Of a stretch of 64,000 nucleotides of DNA, positions 54,674 through 62,155 are shown piece after piece. This DNA is from G016234445 sp964438865. Lineage in GTDB: Bacteria > Chloroflexota > Dehalococcoidia > Tepidiformales > Tepidiformaceae. The DNA is taken from assembly GCA_964438865.1 (NCBI GenBank), contig CAYTMI010000005.1:62001-126000 (forward strand), in the 5' to 3' direction. The stretch's first letter is position 1, and the number at the start of each line of letters is the position of its first letter. The notes beneath the pieces are model-generated. The model had not been told where the DNA came from, ran no database searches, and saw nothing but the letters and a program-made list of their open reading frames with translations. Made by a program: the position numbers and the translations under genes.

Positions 54674-55440
54674 GGCAGGTTGCCCTCCAAGTCGCCTCTG
54701 CCCGACGATTGATCGCCAGAACCGCACGGAGAGTTGGCCTTGTGACTGACCCGAACGCCCACGTCGCCCTCGTCATCGCCGCCCACCCCGATGACGGCGA
54801 CTTCGGTTGCGCCGGCTATGCCGCCCAGCTTTCCGCGAAAGGCTGGAGCGTCCACTTCCTCGTCTGCACGAACGGCGCCAAGGGCACGGCTGACCGCAAC
54901 ATGCCCCGCGAGCGGCTCATAGCCCTTCGCCAGGAAGAGCAGCGCGAAGCCTGCCGCCGCATGGGGGTGAAAGACGTGGCCTTTCTTGACTACGAAGACG
55001 GCGAACTCGTCTACGACCGGCACTTCCTCGAACAACTCGTCCGGGCCATCCGCGTCATCCGCCCGAACACGGTCCTCACCCACGACCCGACGGACATCAT
55101 CATCCAGAACAGCTTCATCAACCACCCGGACCACCGCGCAACCGGCACCGCCGCCCTCGACGCCATCTACCCGACGGCGCGCGACCACCTGAATTTCCCC
55201 GAGCACCTGGCCGAGGGCATCGAGCCCCACAAGGTTCGCGAAGTGCTGGTCTGGAACTCGAACCAGCCCAACTTCGATGTCGACATCAGCGCCGATGTCG
55301 AAGGGAAGATCCACGCCCTCACCGCCCACGTCACCCAGTTCGCCGACCGCCGCGGCTTCATCAACTACGTCCGCGAAGCCTGGAAAGCTCCCGACGGCCG
55401 CTACCTCGAGCAGTTCCGCCGGATCGAGTTGCAGTTCTAA
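54670..55440 (+). CDS. PIG-L family N-deacetylase
   Basis: Zinc-dependent LmbE/PIG-L deacetylase of 256 aa. Metal motif AHPDD at residues ~38-42, EDGELVYD strand, and second metal His in NHPDHRATGTAAL at about 157. Known members deacetylate GlcNAc-type sugars (as in mycothiol or bacillithiol synthesis) or diacetylchitobiose. ATG 54670 overlaps the GNAT stop by four bases; a GTG at 54742 would give a shorter form that starts just before the domain. Acting after a GNAT gene, it may reverse or complement an acetylation step. Confidence 0.91.
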   Translation: MRQVALQVASARRLIARTARRVGLVTDPNAHVALVIAAHPDDGDFGCAGYAAQLSAKGWSVHFLVCTNGAKGTADRNMPRERLIALRQEEQREACRRMGVKDVAFLDYEDGELVYDRHFLEQLVRAIRVIRPNTVLTHDPTDIIIQNSFINHPDHRATGTAALDAIYPTARDHLNFPEHLAEGIEPHKVREVLVWNSNQPNFDVDISADVEGKIHALTAHVTQFADRRGFINYVREAWKAPDGRYLEQFRRIELQF

Positions 55441-55478
55441 CCGCGGAGAGCCGTCTGCCCCGCTTTCCCACGGAAAAA

Positions 55479-55519
55479 GCGAAGCCCCCTCCTGGGAGCC
55501 GTCCGGGAGGGGGCCTCGC
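55479..55519. terminator. Strong hairpin, T-run on minus strand only
   Basis: Stem of 14 bp with one mismatch (GCGAAGCCCCCTCC with GGAGGGGGCCTCGC). On the minus strand it is followed by TTTTT (55474-55478), on the plus strand by CGTTGC. It lies after the PIG-L gene and probably stops antisense transcription or acts with the next hairpin. Confidence 0.55.
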
Positions 55520-55542
55520 TCGTTGCGGGGAACAGCGGCCTG

Positions 55543-55565
55543 CCCACGAAAGGCGTGGGTTTCTT
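55543..55565 (+). terminator. Intrinsic terminator after PIG-L gene
   Basis: CCCACG (55543-55548), loop AAAGG, CGTGGG (55554-55559), then TTTCTT (55560-55565). Short stem but correct form and orientation for the PIG-L transcript. Confidence 0.65.
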
Positions 55566-55705
55566 GCGGAGGAAAGCCCCAGCCAATGACCAGGCCGCCA
55601 CGGATGTCCGCGCTACCCCGTATGTGGCCCTGCGCCAGCGAAAAGAGTCGCGGCGGCAAAGAAATTCGCGGAAATCGCGCCGCTCCGCCCGCTACCATGG
55701 CAACC

Positions 55706-56881
55706 ATGGACCAACCGGGACTCGCCAGCGCCGTGACCGCCCTCTGCCAGGCGGAAGGCTTCGACCTCGTCGCATTCGTCCCGGCGGCGCCGCAAGCAGC
55801 CGCCCGCGAGGCCGCCCGCGCCCGCCTCGCCGAGGGCCGACTCACCGGCATGGGCTGGATTACCGCCGAATGGCTCGACCGCGCCACCGACCCCGGGCGC
55901 TTCCTCCCCGGCGCCCGCTCCGTCATCTTGCTGGCGCTGCCCTGCCACGCCGAGGCCCCCGTCCGTTCCCCGGGCGCCGGTCCAACCCGCGGCCGGGTCG
56001 CGCGCTACGCCTGGGGGCGCGACTACCACCGCGTCTTCGAATCGAAACTCCGGCGGATAGCGAAGCACCTGCGCGAACGCTTCGACGCCACCGCCCGCCC
56101 GACCGTCGACTATGGCCCGCTGCTCGAACGGCCGCTCGCCGTCTCAGCCGGGCTCGGCTGGCAGGGAAAGTCGACCATGCTGCTCGTCCCCGGCATCGGG
56201 CCATGGGTGCTTCTCGGCGCCATCGCCACGGACCTCGAATTGCCTCCCGGCGAGCCGCTCCGCAAGTCGTGCGGGACCTGCCGGCGATGCGCCACTGCCT
56301 GCCCCACGGGCGCCCTGGGAGCCGACGGCCAGGTGCTCGACGCCCGCCTCTGCATCAGCTACCACACGATCGAGAACCGCGGCGCCATCCCCCGCGACCT
56401 CCGCGAGAAGTTCGGCGGCTGGGTATTCGGCTGCGATGACTGCCTGGACTCCTGCCCCGTCGGCGCCGCCCGCTTCGACGCCCACCCGGACTTCGCCGCC
56501 GCCGCCGAGGACGACGCCTTCCCGCCTCTCGCCACGCTCCTCGCCCTCGACGAAGCCGCCTTCGCGGCCCGTTTCCGTGGCCGGGCTATCATGCGGGCGA
56601 AGCGCGACGGCCTCGTCCGCAACGCCTGCGTGGCCCTCGGCAACACCGGCGCCGCCGCTGACCTCCCGCCGCTCATCGCCGCCGCCGCCGACCCCTCGCC
56701 CCTCGTCCGCGAACACGCCGCCTGGGCGATCGGCCGCCTCTCCGCCCGCCTGCACGTCCCCGCCCTGGTCCGCGATGCCACCGCCGCCCTCGAAGCCCGC
56801 CTCGCGCAGGAGGACGACGCCTCCGTGCGGGAGGAACTCCTCGCCACCCTCGCTGGAGGCCCGCCACCCGGGGAGAAGTAG
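55706..56881 (+). CDS. queG: Epoxyqueuosine reductase QueG
   Basis: Cobalamin- and two 4Fe-4S-dependent reductase of 391 aa, last step of tRNA queuosine synthesis. Motifs: GWITAEWLDRATDPG, GSTxxG-like VDYGPLLERPLAVSAGLGWQGKS, first Fe-S set CGTCRRCATACPTGA (about residues 191-205), SYHTIENRGAIP, and second set FGCDDCLDSCPVGA. The C-terminal ~110 residues carry HEAT-like repeats, normal for the family. ATG 55706 lies seven bases after TACCAT (55693-55698), leaderless type; the nearby ATG 55697 is inside that box. No other queuosine gene is in view. Confidence 0.93.
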   Translation: MDQPGLASAVTALCQAEGFDLVAFVPAAPQAAAREAARARLAEGRLTGMGWITAEWLDRATDPGRFLPGARSVILLALPCHAEAPVRSPGAGPTRGRVARYAWGRDYHRVFESKLRRIAKHLRERFDATARPTVDYGPLLERPLAVSAGLGWQGKSTMLLVPGIGPWVLLGAIATDLELPPGEPLRKSCGTCRRCATACPTGALGADGQVLDARLCISYHTIENRGAIPRDLREKFGGWVFGCDDCLDSCPVGAARFDAHPDFAAAAEDDAFPPLATLLALDEAAFAARFRGRAIMRAKRDGLVRNACVALGNTGAAADLPPLIAAAADPSPLVREHAAWAIGRLSARLHVPALVRDATAALEARLAQEDDASVREELLATLAGGPPPGEK

Positions 56882-56951
56882 TGATCCCTGAAGGAGCGCA
56901 GCCGTCCGCCGCACCTTTCCCCTACAATCTCCCCACACCGGAGGGACACGC

Positions 56952-57821
56952 ATGGCTGAATGGACGGACGACTCCTACGTTGGCAAGTACCTGGGCCGCC
57001 ACGACTACGCGACCGGCCCCGAAGCCATCGCTGCCTACATCGCCGCCACCCGCGACGGCAACCCCTGGTACACCGGCCCGTCCCCCTTCGGTGCGCCCGT
57101 CGCCCCGGCCCTCCTCCTCCACAGCGAACAGTACAAGTTCGCCCTCAGCGACTGGTACCTGCCGAAGCTCTACGGCAACCTCCACATCCGCCAGGACTGG
57201 GACCTCTTCCAGCCCGTCATGGCCGGCGAACCCCTCTGGACCCACGGCATGATCGTCGACCGCTACCCCTGGCGTGACCGCGACGTCGTCGTCAACGAAT
57301 TCAGCATCTTCAACGGCGACAACGTCATGGTCGCCCGCGGCCGCTGCCACCAGTCGTTCCTCCTCGACATCGACCCCAACGCCACCGTCGTTGGCAAGGA
57401 CAAGCCGCGCCCGGCGGCAGTCGCCGCAGACCCCGGCGCGCCGATCGAGGTGCTCGAACCCGTCGAGAAACTGGTCGACCTGGACCTCTGCATGGCCTTC
57501 AGCGGCCCCCGCAAGAACTACCACAACGACCGCGAGGAAGCGAAGAAGCTCGGCTTTCCGGACGTCGTCGTCCAGGGCACGATGAGCACGACCTTCATCA
57601 GCGAGATGCTAACGAAGCGCTTCGGCGCCGGCTTCTTCCGTGGCGGGCGGATGTCGCTCAACCTCACGAACGTGCTCTGGGGCGGCGAAACCGTGACCGC
57701 CCGCGGCGTCGTCCGCGAAATCCGCGCCGAGGGCCCCCACCGCCGCGCCCACCTCGACGTCTGGACCGAAAAGCCCGACGGCACGAAGACCATCAAGGGC
57801 ACCGCCAGCGCGCTGCTGTAG
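56952..57821 (+). CDS. MaoC/FAS1-like acyl dehydratase, two fused hot-dog domains
   Basis: Protein of 289 aa with an N-terminal hot-dog domain (residues ~15-150) and a C-terminal one (~165-285). The fusion matches the two-gene arrangement at 41.0-41.9 kb but in a single chain. ATG 56952 follows GGAGGGACACG with a TACAAT box (56923-56928), so it has a Shine-Dalgarno and a normal leader. It may be an enoyl-CoA hydratase or 3-hydroxyacyl dehydratase; the C-terminal domain lacks a clear MaoC signature, so the activity is inferred from fold only. Confidence 0.85.
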   Translation: MAEWTDDSYVGKYLGRHDYATGPEAIAAYIAATRDGNPWYTGPSPFGAPVAPALLLHSEQYKFALSDWYLPKLYGNLHIRQDWDLFQPVMAGEPLWTHGMIVDRYPWRDRDVVVNEFSIFNGDNVMVARGRCHQSFLLDIDPNATVVGKDKPRPAAVAADPGAPIEVLEPVEKLVDLDLCMAFSGPRKNYHNDREEAKKLGFPDVVVQGTMSTTFISEMLTKRFGAGFFRGGRMSLNLTNVLWGGETVTARGVVREIRAEGPHRRAHLDVWTEKPDGTKTIKGTASALL

Positions 57822-57916
57822 CGCTCGCGTCCCCGCCACCCCGGCCACCTATGGCCAGCCGTAATCTGTTGCATCGGGTAGTGACCGGCCGGCCGCGCTG
57901 GTGGTAGCGTCCGCGC

Positions 57917-58801
57917 ATGGGCTTCCCGAACGCCGAACACCACGAGCGCGAACTCACCGACCGCCAGCGCCACGTCCTCGACCTCATCGCCCGGGGGCAG
58001 ACCAACGCTGAGATCGCCGCCGACCTCGGGATCACGCTCGATGGGGCCAAGTGGAACGTCAGCGAGATCCTGACGAAGCTCGGCCTGTCCTCGCGGGAAG
58101 AAGCCGCCGAGTACTGGCGATGGCGGCGGCAGCCGGCTCCACGCACCAGGCGGGCGCTCCGCGCGATGGTGGGCCTTCCGGTGGTGCTGAAGGCCGCCTC
58201 CGTCCTCGTCTTGTTTCTGGGCCTTGCGGCGGCGGCCGTTGTCTTTGGGCCGCACGAGGTCAGAGTCACGTTCGACTCATGGACGCCCGTCCCCGGTCCT
58301 GACGATGACCCCTGGGAGGCCCCCCACCGCCCGTTGGCGCTCCCCTCGATCCCCGCTGGCGGCGCCTGCCCCGCCAGCCCCGGGCGCAGGGTCACCTCGC
58401 AGTTCGGCGCCGGCAGCGGCCCCGGCCCGGTCTACGTGGTCCTCGTATCCCTCCGGGCGGCTGGGCAGGGTCAGATGGACTACGGACTCGGCAACGCCTA
58501 CGTCGGCGAATGGGGCGGCCAGAAAACCCTCTGGTACGTCGACCCCGCCTACACCGGCCCCGTCCTCATCCGCGGCAGCCGCATCGACGGCCCCGGCGAA
58601 GTGCGCTTCAACTATGGCGTTGAGGCACTCGCCAGCGAGATGCACCTCCCCCAGCCGGACCCGTTCGCCGGCCCGGGCGAGTGGCGCAGCGCAATCAGCT
58701 CCACCCGGCTCAAGGTCTCCGCCCCCGGCTGCTACGCCTTCCAGGTCGACGGCGACACCTTCAGTTACTCCATCGTCTTCCTCGCCGTCGTCACCGACTG
58801 A
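57917..58801 (+). CDS. Membrane-tethered LuxR-type transcriptional regulator
   Basis: Protein of 294 aa. Residues ~12-70 are a LuxR/FixJ helix-turn-helix (LTDRQRHVLDLIARGQTNAE, IAADLGITLDGAKWNVSEIL). A single TM helix (LKAASVLVLFLGLAAAAVVFG, about residues 93-113) follows, then a ~180-residue extracytoplasmic beta domain with one Cys pair (GACPASPGRR and SAPGCYAFQVDGDTFSYSIV). There is no receiver or kinase domain. The layout (cytoplasmic HTH, one TM, external sensor) suggests a ToxR/CadC-like one-component regulator. ATG 57917 is six bases after TAGCGT (57905-57910), leaderless type. Confidence 0.82.
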   Translation: MGFPNAEHHERELTDRQRHVLDLIARGQTNAEIAADLGITLDGAKWNVSEILTKLGLSSREEAAEYWRWRRQPAPRTRRALRAMVGLPVVLKAASVLVLFLGLAAAAVVFGPHEVRVTFDSWTPVPGPDDDPWEAPHRPLALPSIPAGGACPASPGRRVTSQFGAGSGPGPVYVVLVSLRAAGQGQMDYGLGNAYVGEWGGQKTLWYVDPAYTGPVLIRGSRIDGPGEVRFNYGVEALASEMHLPQPDPFAGPGEWRSAISSTRLKVSAPGCYAFQVDGDTFSYSIVFLAVVTD

Positions 58802-58804
58802 TCG

Positions 58805-58882
58805 CTCCCCCAATCGCAAATCCCAAATCGAAACTCGCAAATCCTCAGCTATACTCCCCCAATCGCAAATCCCAAATCGAAA
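58805..58882. repeat. Two 29-bp direct repeats upstream of Gfo/Idh gene
   Basis: CTCCCCCAATCGCAAATCCC followed by AAATCGAAA occurs exactly at 58805-58833 and 58854-58882 (period 49 bp). Between them is a TATACT box (58850-58855). The AT-rich repeat is unlike the surrounding DNA. Confidence 0.85.
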
Positions 58883-58897
58883 GTCGAAAATCCCCCC

Positions 58898-59953
58898 ATG
58901 CTTCGCATCGGCCTCGTCGGCGCCCAGTTCATCGGCAACCTCTACATGCACGCCCTCAAGCAGGTCCACGGCGCCCAGGTCGTCGCCATCGCTTCCCCCA
59001 ACACCGCCGCAGACTTCGCCGCCCGATGGGGCATCTCCGCCCACTACAAGGACTACCGCTCGATGATCGAGGACTGCCCCCTCGACGCGGTTGCCATCGC
59101 CACCCCCAACGACCTCCACTACGACATCTGCCTGGCCGCCGCCGACGCCGGCAAGCACGTCCTCTGCGAAAAACCCCTCGCCCTCAGCCTCGACGAAGCC
59201 AGCCAGATGATCGACGCCTGCGACCGTGCCGGCGTCGTCCTCATGTACGCCGAAAACCTCCTCTTCGTCCCCATGTACAACCGCGTCCGTGACCTCGCCC
59301 GCAAGGGCAGCGTCGGCGAACCGTTCCTCGTCAAGCAGGCCCAGTGCCACGGCGGGCCCTATTCCCCCTGGTTCTGGGACGTCGACCGCGCCGGCGGCGG
59401 CGTCCTCCTCGACATGGGCTGCCACAGCATCCACGCCATCTGCTGGGCGATGGGCGACTGGCCCGAAGCCGTCACCGCCACCCTCGGTCGCTACGCCCAC
59501 GCCGAAAAGACGCTCGCCGAAGACCACGCCACCGTCATGCTCCACTTCTCCGGCAACCGCCTCGGGATCGCCGAAAACTCCTGGGCCATGCCCGGCGGCA
59601 ACGACTACCTCGAAGTCTATGGCCCCAGGGGTCGGCTCACCGCGAACCTCGAACGCGGCCCCGCCATCAGCATGTACCGCGCCCCCGGCGACGAGACCGC
59701 GCTCAACGCCTCCACCCGCGCCGGCTGGCAGTACCCCCTCTACGAAGAGGCCTGGCAGTTCGGCTTCCCCCAGGAACTCCAGCACTTCGTCGAAGCCGTC
59801 GCCGGCCGCGAACCGCTGCGCTCCAGCGGCGAAGACGGCCGCCGCGTCCTCGAAATCATCTGTGCCGCCTACGAATCCGCCCGCACCGCCGCCCGCGTCG
59901 CCCTCCCCTTCGCCAGCGACCGCGAAAAGCCCATCGACCACTGGTTCGCGTAG
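58898..59953 (+). CDS. Gfo/Idh/MocA-family NAD(P)-dependent oxidoreductase
   Basis: Sugar- or polyol-type dehydrogenase of 351 aa. The Rossmann loop is LVGAQFIGNLYMHAL at residues 6-20, the EKP motif is at about residues 90-92 (CEKPLALSL), and the catalytic His/Asp region is GGVLLDMGCHSIHAI at about 168-182. Full length. The start ATG 58898 lies 15 bases after the second 29-bp repeat, with no Shine-Dalgarno. Substrate unknown; relatives oxidise inositol, sugars or act on bile-acid-like compounds. Confidence 0.92.
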   Translation: MLRIGLVGAQFIGNLYMHALKQVHGAQVVAIASPNTAADFAARWGISAHYKDYRSMIEDCPLDAVAIATPNDLHYDICLAAADAGKHVLCEKPLALSLDEASQMIDACDRAGVVLMYAENLLFVPMYNRVRDLARKGSVGEPFLVKQAQCHGGPYSPWFWDVDRAGGGVLLDMGCHSIHAICWAMGDWPEAVTATLGRYAHAEKTLAEDHATVMLHFSGNRLGIAENSWAMPGGNDYLEVYGPRGRLTANLERGPAISMYRAPGDETALNASTRAGWQYPLYEEAWQFGFPQELQHFVEAVAGREPLRSSGEDGRRVLEIICAAYESARTAARVALPFASDREKPIDHWFA

Positions 59954-60034
59954 CGGCGGACCAAATACATCCGACTCCATCCCCCAGCCGCCCCGGTATT
60001 GGGTCGGTCTGGACAGAAAGGATTGGTGCCTTCG

Positions 60035-60250
60035 ATGGGGCAGAATGAGCTGGACCCTATCGCGGGAAGTGGCGTCCGTGGGTGCGGGTTGTTCCTCGCA
60101 TGGTTTGGCACGGAGGTGATCGGATGGATCATCATGGCCCTCGTCGGGCCGGAAGGGTTGCTCTGGCTCGTCGGCGTCTCGATGTTGATTGGCATCGTGT
60201 TCGTGATGGTTTATGGCAGCATCCGAGTGCTCCGGGGGCATGATCTGTAG
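60035..60250 (+). CDS. Small two-helix membrane protein
   Basis: Protein of 71 aa starting ATG 60035 (AGAAAGGA 13 bases upstream). Two hydrophobic helices: LFLAWFGTEVIGWIIMALVG and LLWLVGVSMLIGIVFVMVYG, ending in a basic tail (SIRVLRGHDL). No known family. Codons fit the local pattern. It may be a subunit or a small regulator; nothing in the context indicates which. Confidence 0.65.
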   Translation: MGQNELDPIAGSGVRGCGLFLAWFGTEVIGWIIMALVGPEGLLWLVGVSMLIGIVFVMVYGSIRVLRGHDL

Positions 60251-60341
60251 GATCGTTCTCCCCGCGACGTCAACCGGGCGAAATCCCTTCAACACAACCC
60301 GAAACGGGCCTGTCGCTCCCCACCACCTCACGCCGCCCGCA

Positions 60342-60385
60342 ACTCCCCTCTCCCGCGAAGTCGGGAGAGGGCAGGGGGTGAGGGT
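60342..60385. repeat. R1 hairpin repeat, copy 7
   Basis: CTCCCCTCTCCCGCGAAGTC, then GGGAGAGGGCAGGGGGTGAGGG. It lies in the 195-bp gap before the aminotransferase gene, which otherwise shows only a TATCAT box at about 60391-60396. Confidence 0.85.
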
Positions 60386-60445
60386 CGGGCGTATCATGGC
60401 CTTCGCCCGGCAGCAGCCGCCGGAGCCCAGCGCGGAGCAGCCGCC

Positions 60446-61708
60446 ATGCCTTCGATCGAAGAAACCTACGTCGCGAAAACGCCCGGGTCCGCCGCGATCG
60501 GCCCCCGTGCCGAGCGCGTCATGCCCGCCGGCGAGACCCGCGCCGCCGGCTACCATCGCCCCTACCCCCTTACCCTCACCCACGGCGCCGGTCCCCGCGT
60601 CTGGGACATCGATGGCAACGAATACATCGACCTCACCTACAACTTCACCAGCCTCGTCCATGGCCACGGCTACGCCCCCATTGTCGAGGCGGCCGAGAAG
60701 CAGATTCGCGGCGGCACCGCCTGGCCCGCCCGCAACCCCCACCAGATCGAACTCGCCGAGATGCTGGTCGACCGCGTCGCTTCCGTGGACATGGTGCGCT
60801 TCTGCAACTCCGGCACCGAAGCGGCGATGCTCGCGATGCAGGTCGCCCGCTACGCCACCGGCCGCAAGAAGGTCCTCATGGCGCGCTACGGCTACCACGG
60901 CAGCCACGAAGTCTTCGAACACGGCTTCCTGGCCGACACCATGGGCGAATGGGACCACACCCTCACCGCCGAGTTCGGGAACGCCGAGAGCTTCGAAGCC
61001 GTCCTCGCCGAACACGGCAACGAGATCGCCGCCGTCTTCCTCGAAACCGTCATGGGCTCCGCCGGCATCGTCGAAGGCTCGAAGGAGTTCTTCGACCGCG
61101 TCATCGCCGCCACCCACGCCGCCGGCGCCATCTTCGTCCTCGACGAAGTGATCACCTTCCGGATGTCCACCGGCGGCCAGCAGAAAGTCCTCGGTATCAC
61201 GCCCGACATCACCATGTTCGGCAAGCTCATCGGCGGCGGCTTCCCCGTCGGCGCCATCGGCGGACGCCGCGACCTCATGCGCATCCTCGACCCCCGCGAA
61301 GGCAAGCTCTTCCACTCCGGCACCTTCAACGGCAACCCCGTGACCACCGCCGCCGGCGTCGTCTCCGTCCGCGACCTCACCTCCGAAAAGATCGCGATCA
61401 TGCACGGCCAGGCCGAAGAACTCGACGCCGCCTTCAGGAAGTCGGCGGCGAAACGCAACCTCCCCTTCAGCGTCCGCCGTTCGGGCTCGCTGATGAACCT
61501 CTACTTCACCGACGAACCGCCCCGCGCCAACCTCACCCGCCCCGACGGCCGGATGATCGGCAAGTTCCACCTCGCCGGCATGAACAACGGCCTCTACTTC
61601 GCTTCCCGCGGCATGATCGTCCTCGCGACCGTCCTCACCGATACCGACATCGCTGAAATCGCCCAGCGTGCCGACGCCACCATGGCCGACCTCGCCGCCG
61701 AGTCTTAA
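60446..61708 (+). CDS. Glutamate-1-semialdehyde aminomutase-like PLP aminotransferase
   Basis: Class III aminotransferase of 420 aa. The PLP Lys is Lys260 in DITMFGKLIGGGFPVGAIGG, and GTEAAMLAMQVARYATGR and DEVITFR are typical of the GSAM-like group. It is not clearly hemL: neighbours are not haem genes and the sequence departs from hemL in the substrate loop region. It probably acts on a carboxylated or beta-amino substrate. ATG 60446; no strong Shine-Dalgarno (GCGGAGC). Confidence 0.9.
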   Translation: MPSIEETYVAKTPGSAAIGPRAERVMPAGETRAAGYHRPYPLTLTHGAGPRVWDIDGNEYIDLTYNFTSLVHGHGYAPIVEAAEKQIRGGTAWPARNPHQIELAEMLVDRVASVDMVRFCNSGTEAAMLAMQVARYATGRKKVLMARYGYHGSHEVFEHGFLADTMGEWDHTLTAEFGNAESFEAVLAEHGNEIAAVFLETVMGSAGIVEGSKEFFDRVIAATHAAGAIFVLDEVITFRMSTGGQQKVLGITPDITMFGKLIGGGFPVGAIGGRRDLMRILDPREGKLFHSGTFNGNPVTTAAGVVSVRDLTSEKIAIMHGQAEELDAAFRKSAAKRNLPFSVRRSGSLMNLYFTDEPPRANLTRPDGRMIGKFHLAGMNNGLYFASRGMIVLATVLTDTDIAEIAQRADATMADLAAES

Positions 61709-61723
61709 CCAGCGGAGGGACAA

Positions 61724-62155
61724 ATGAAGTACGTCACTCGCAAACGCGTCAAGGTCGACCGGGTCGCGTGCCCGTGGCTCATCACCCGCTTTGTGGATCC
61801 CCAGGCGGAGTTCCTCTTCGTCGAACCAGCCGAGGTGGCCGCGGTCGCTGAGCGCGAAGGGGCCACCCCCTTCGACGTGGCTGGCGTGGAACTGGGACAC
61901 CACGGCGAACTGTGCTCCTTCGACGCCGTTATCTTGAAGTACGGCCTCACCGCCCCGGGGCTGGCGGAACTCGCCCTCATCGTCCGGGGCGCCGACACCG
62001 CCGCGAAGGATCTTGCCCCTGAAGCCCGCGGCCTTGAGGCGATAGCAGAAGGCTTCCGCAGCGTCGGAAAGGACGACCACGACATCCTCCGGCTCGAGTT
62101 CCCGGTGTACGACGCGCTCTACGCCTACTGCCGCCAGAAAGCGGAAGCGCGCTGA
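61724..62155 (+). CDS. Chromate resistance protein ChrB-domain protein
   Basis: Protein of 143 aa with the ChrB C-terminal domain signature VDRVACPWLITRFVDPQAEF at residues ~11-30 and GHHGELCSFDAVI. ATG 61724 follows AGCGGAGGGACAA. Known ChrB domains are linked to chromate resistance or sensing, often fused or next to chrA. Here the chrA gene lies 36 kb away and the partner is an MFS transporter whose coding sequence overlaps this stop codon, so the two are translationally coupled. Confidence 0.9.
   Translation: MKYVTRKRVKVDRVACPWLITRFVDPQAEFLFVEPAEVAAVAEREGATPFDVAGVELGHHGELCSFDAVILKYGLTAPGLAELALIVRGADTAAKDLAPEARGLEAIAEGFRSVGKDDHDILRLEFPVYDALYAYCRQKAEAR

Noticed and set aside
58805..58882. 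CRISPR array
   Set aside because: Only two units, no third repeat and no cas gene.
60446..61708. hemL proper (haem biosynthesis)
   Set aside because: The PLP site fits class III aminotransferases generally, but context has no haem genes and the sequence departs from hemL in substrate-binding regions.
58277..62080. Open frame of more than 1200 codons on the minus strand
   Set aside because: It is antisense to five well-supported genes, is made of Gly/Ala/Val/Asp-rich low-complexity residues and shows no domain. It results from the G/C third-position bias of the real genes.
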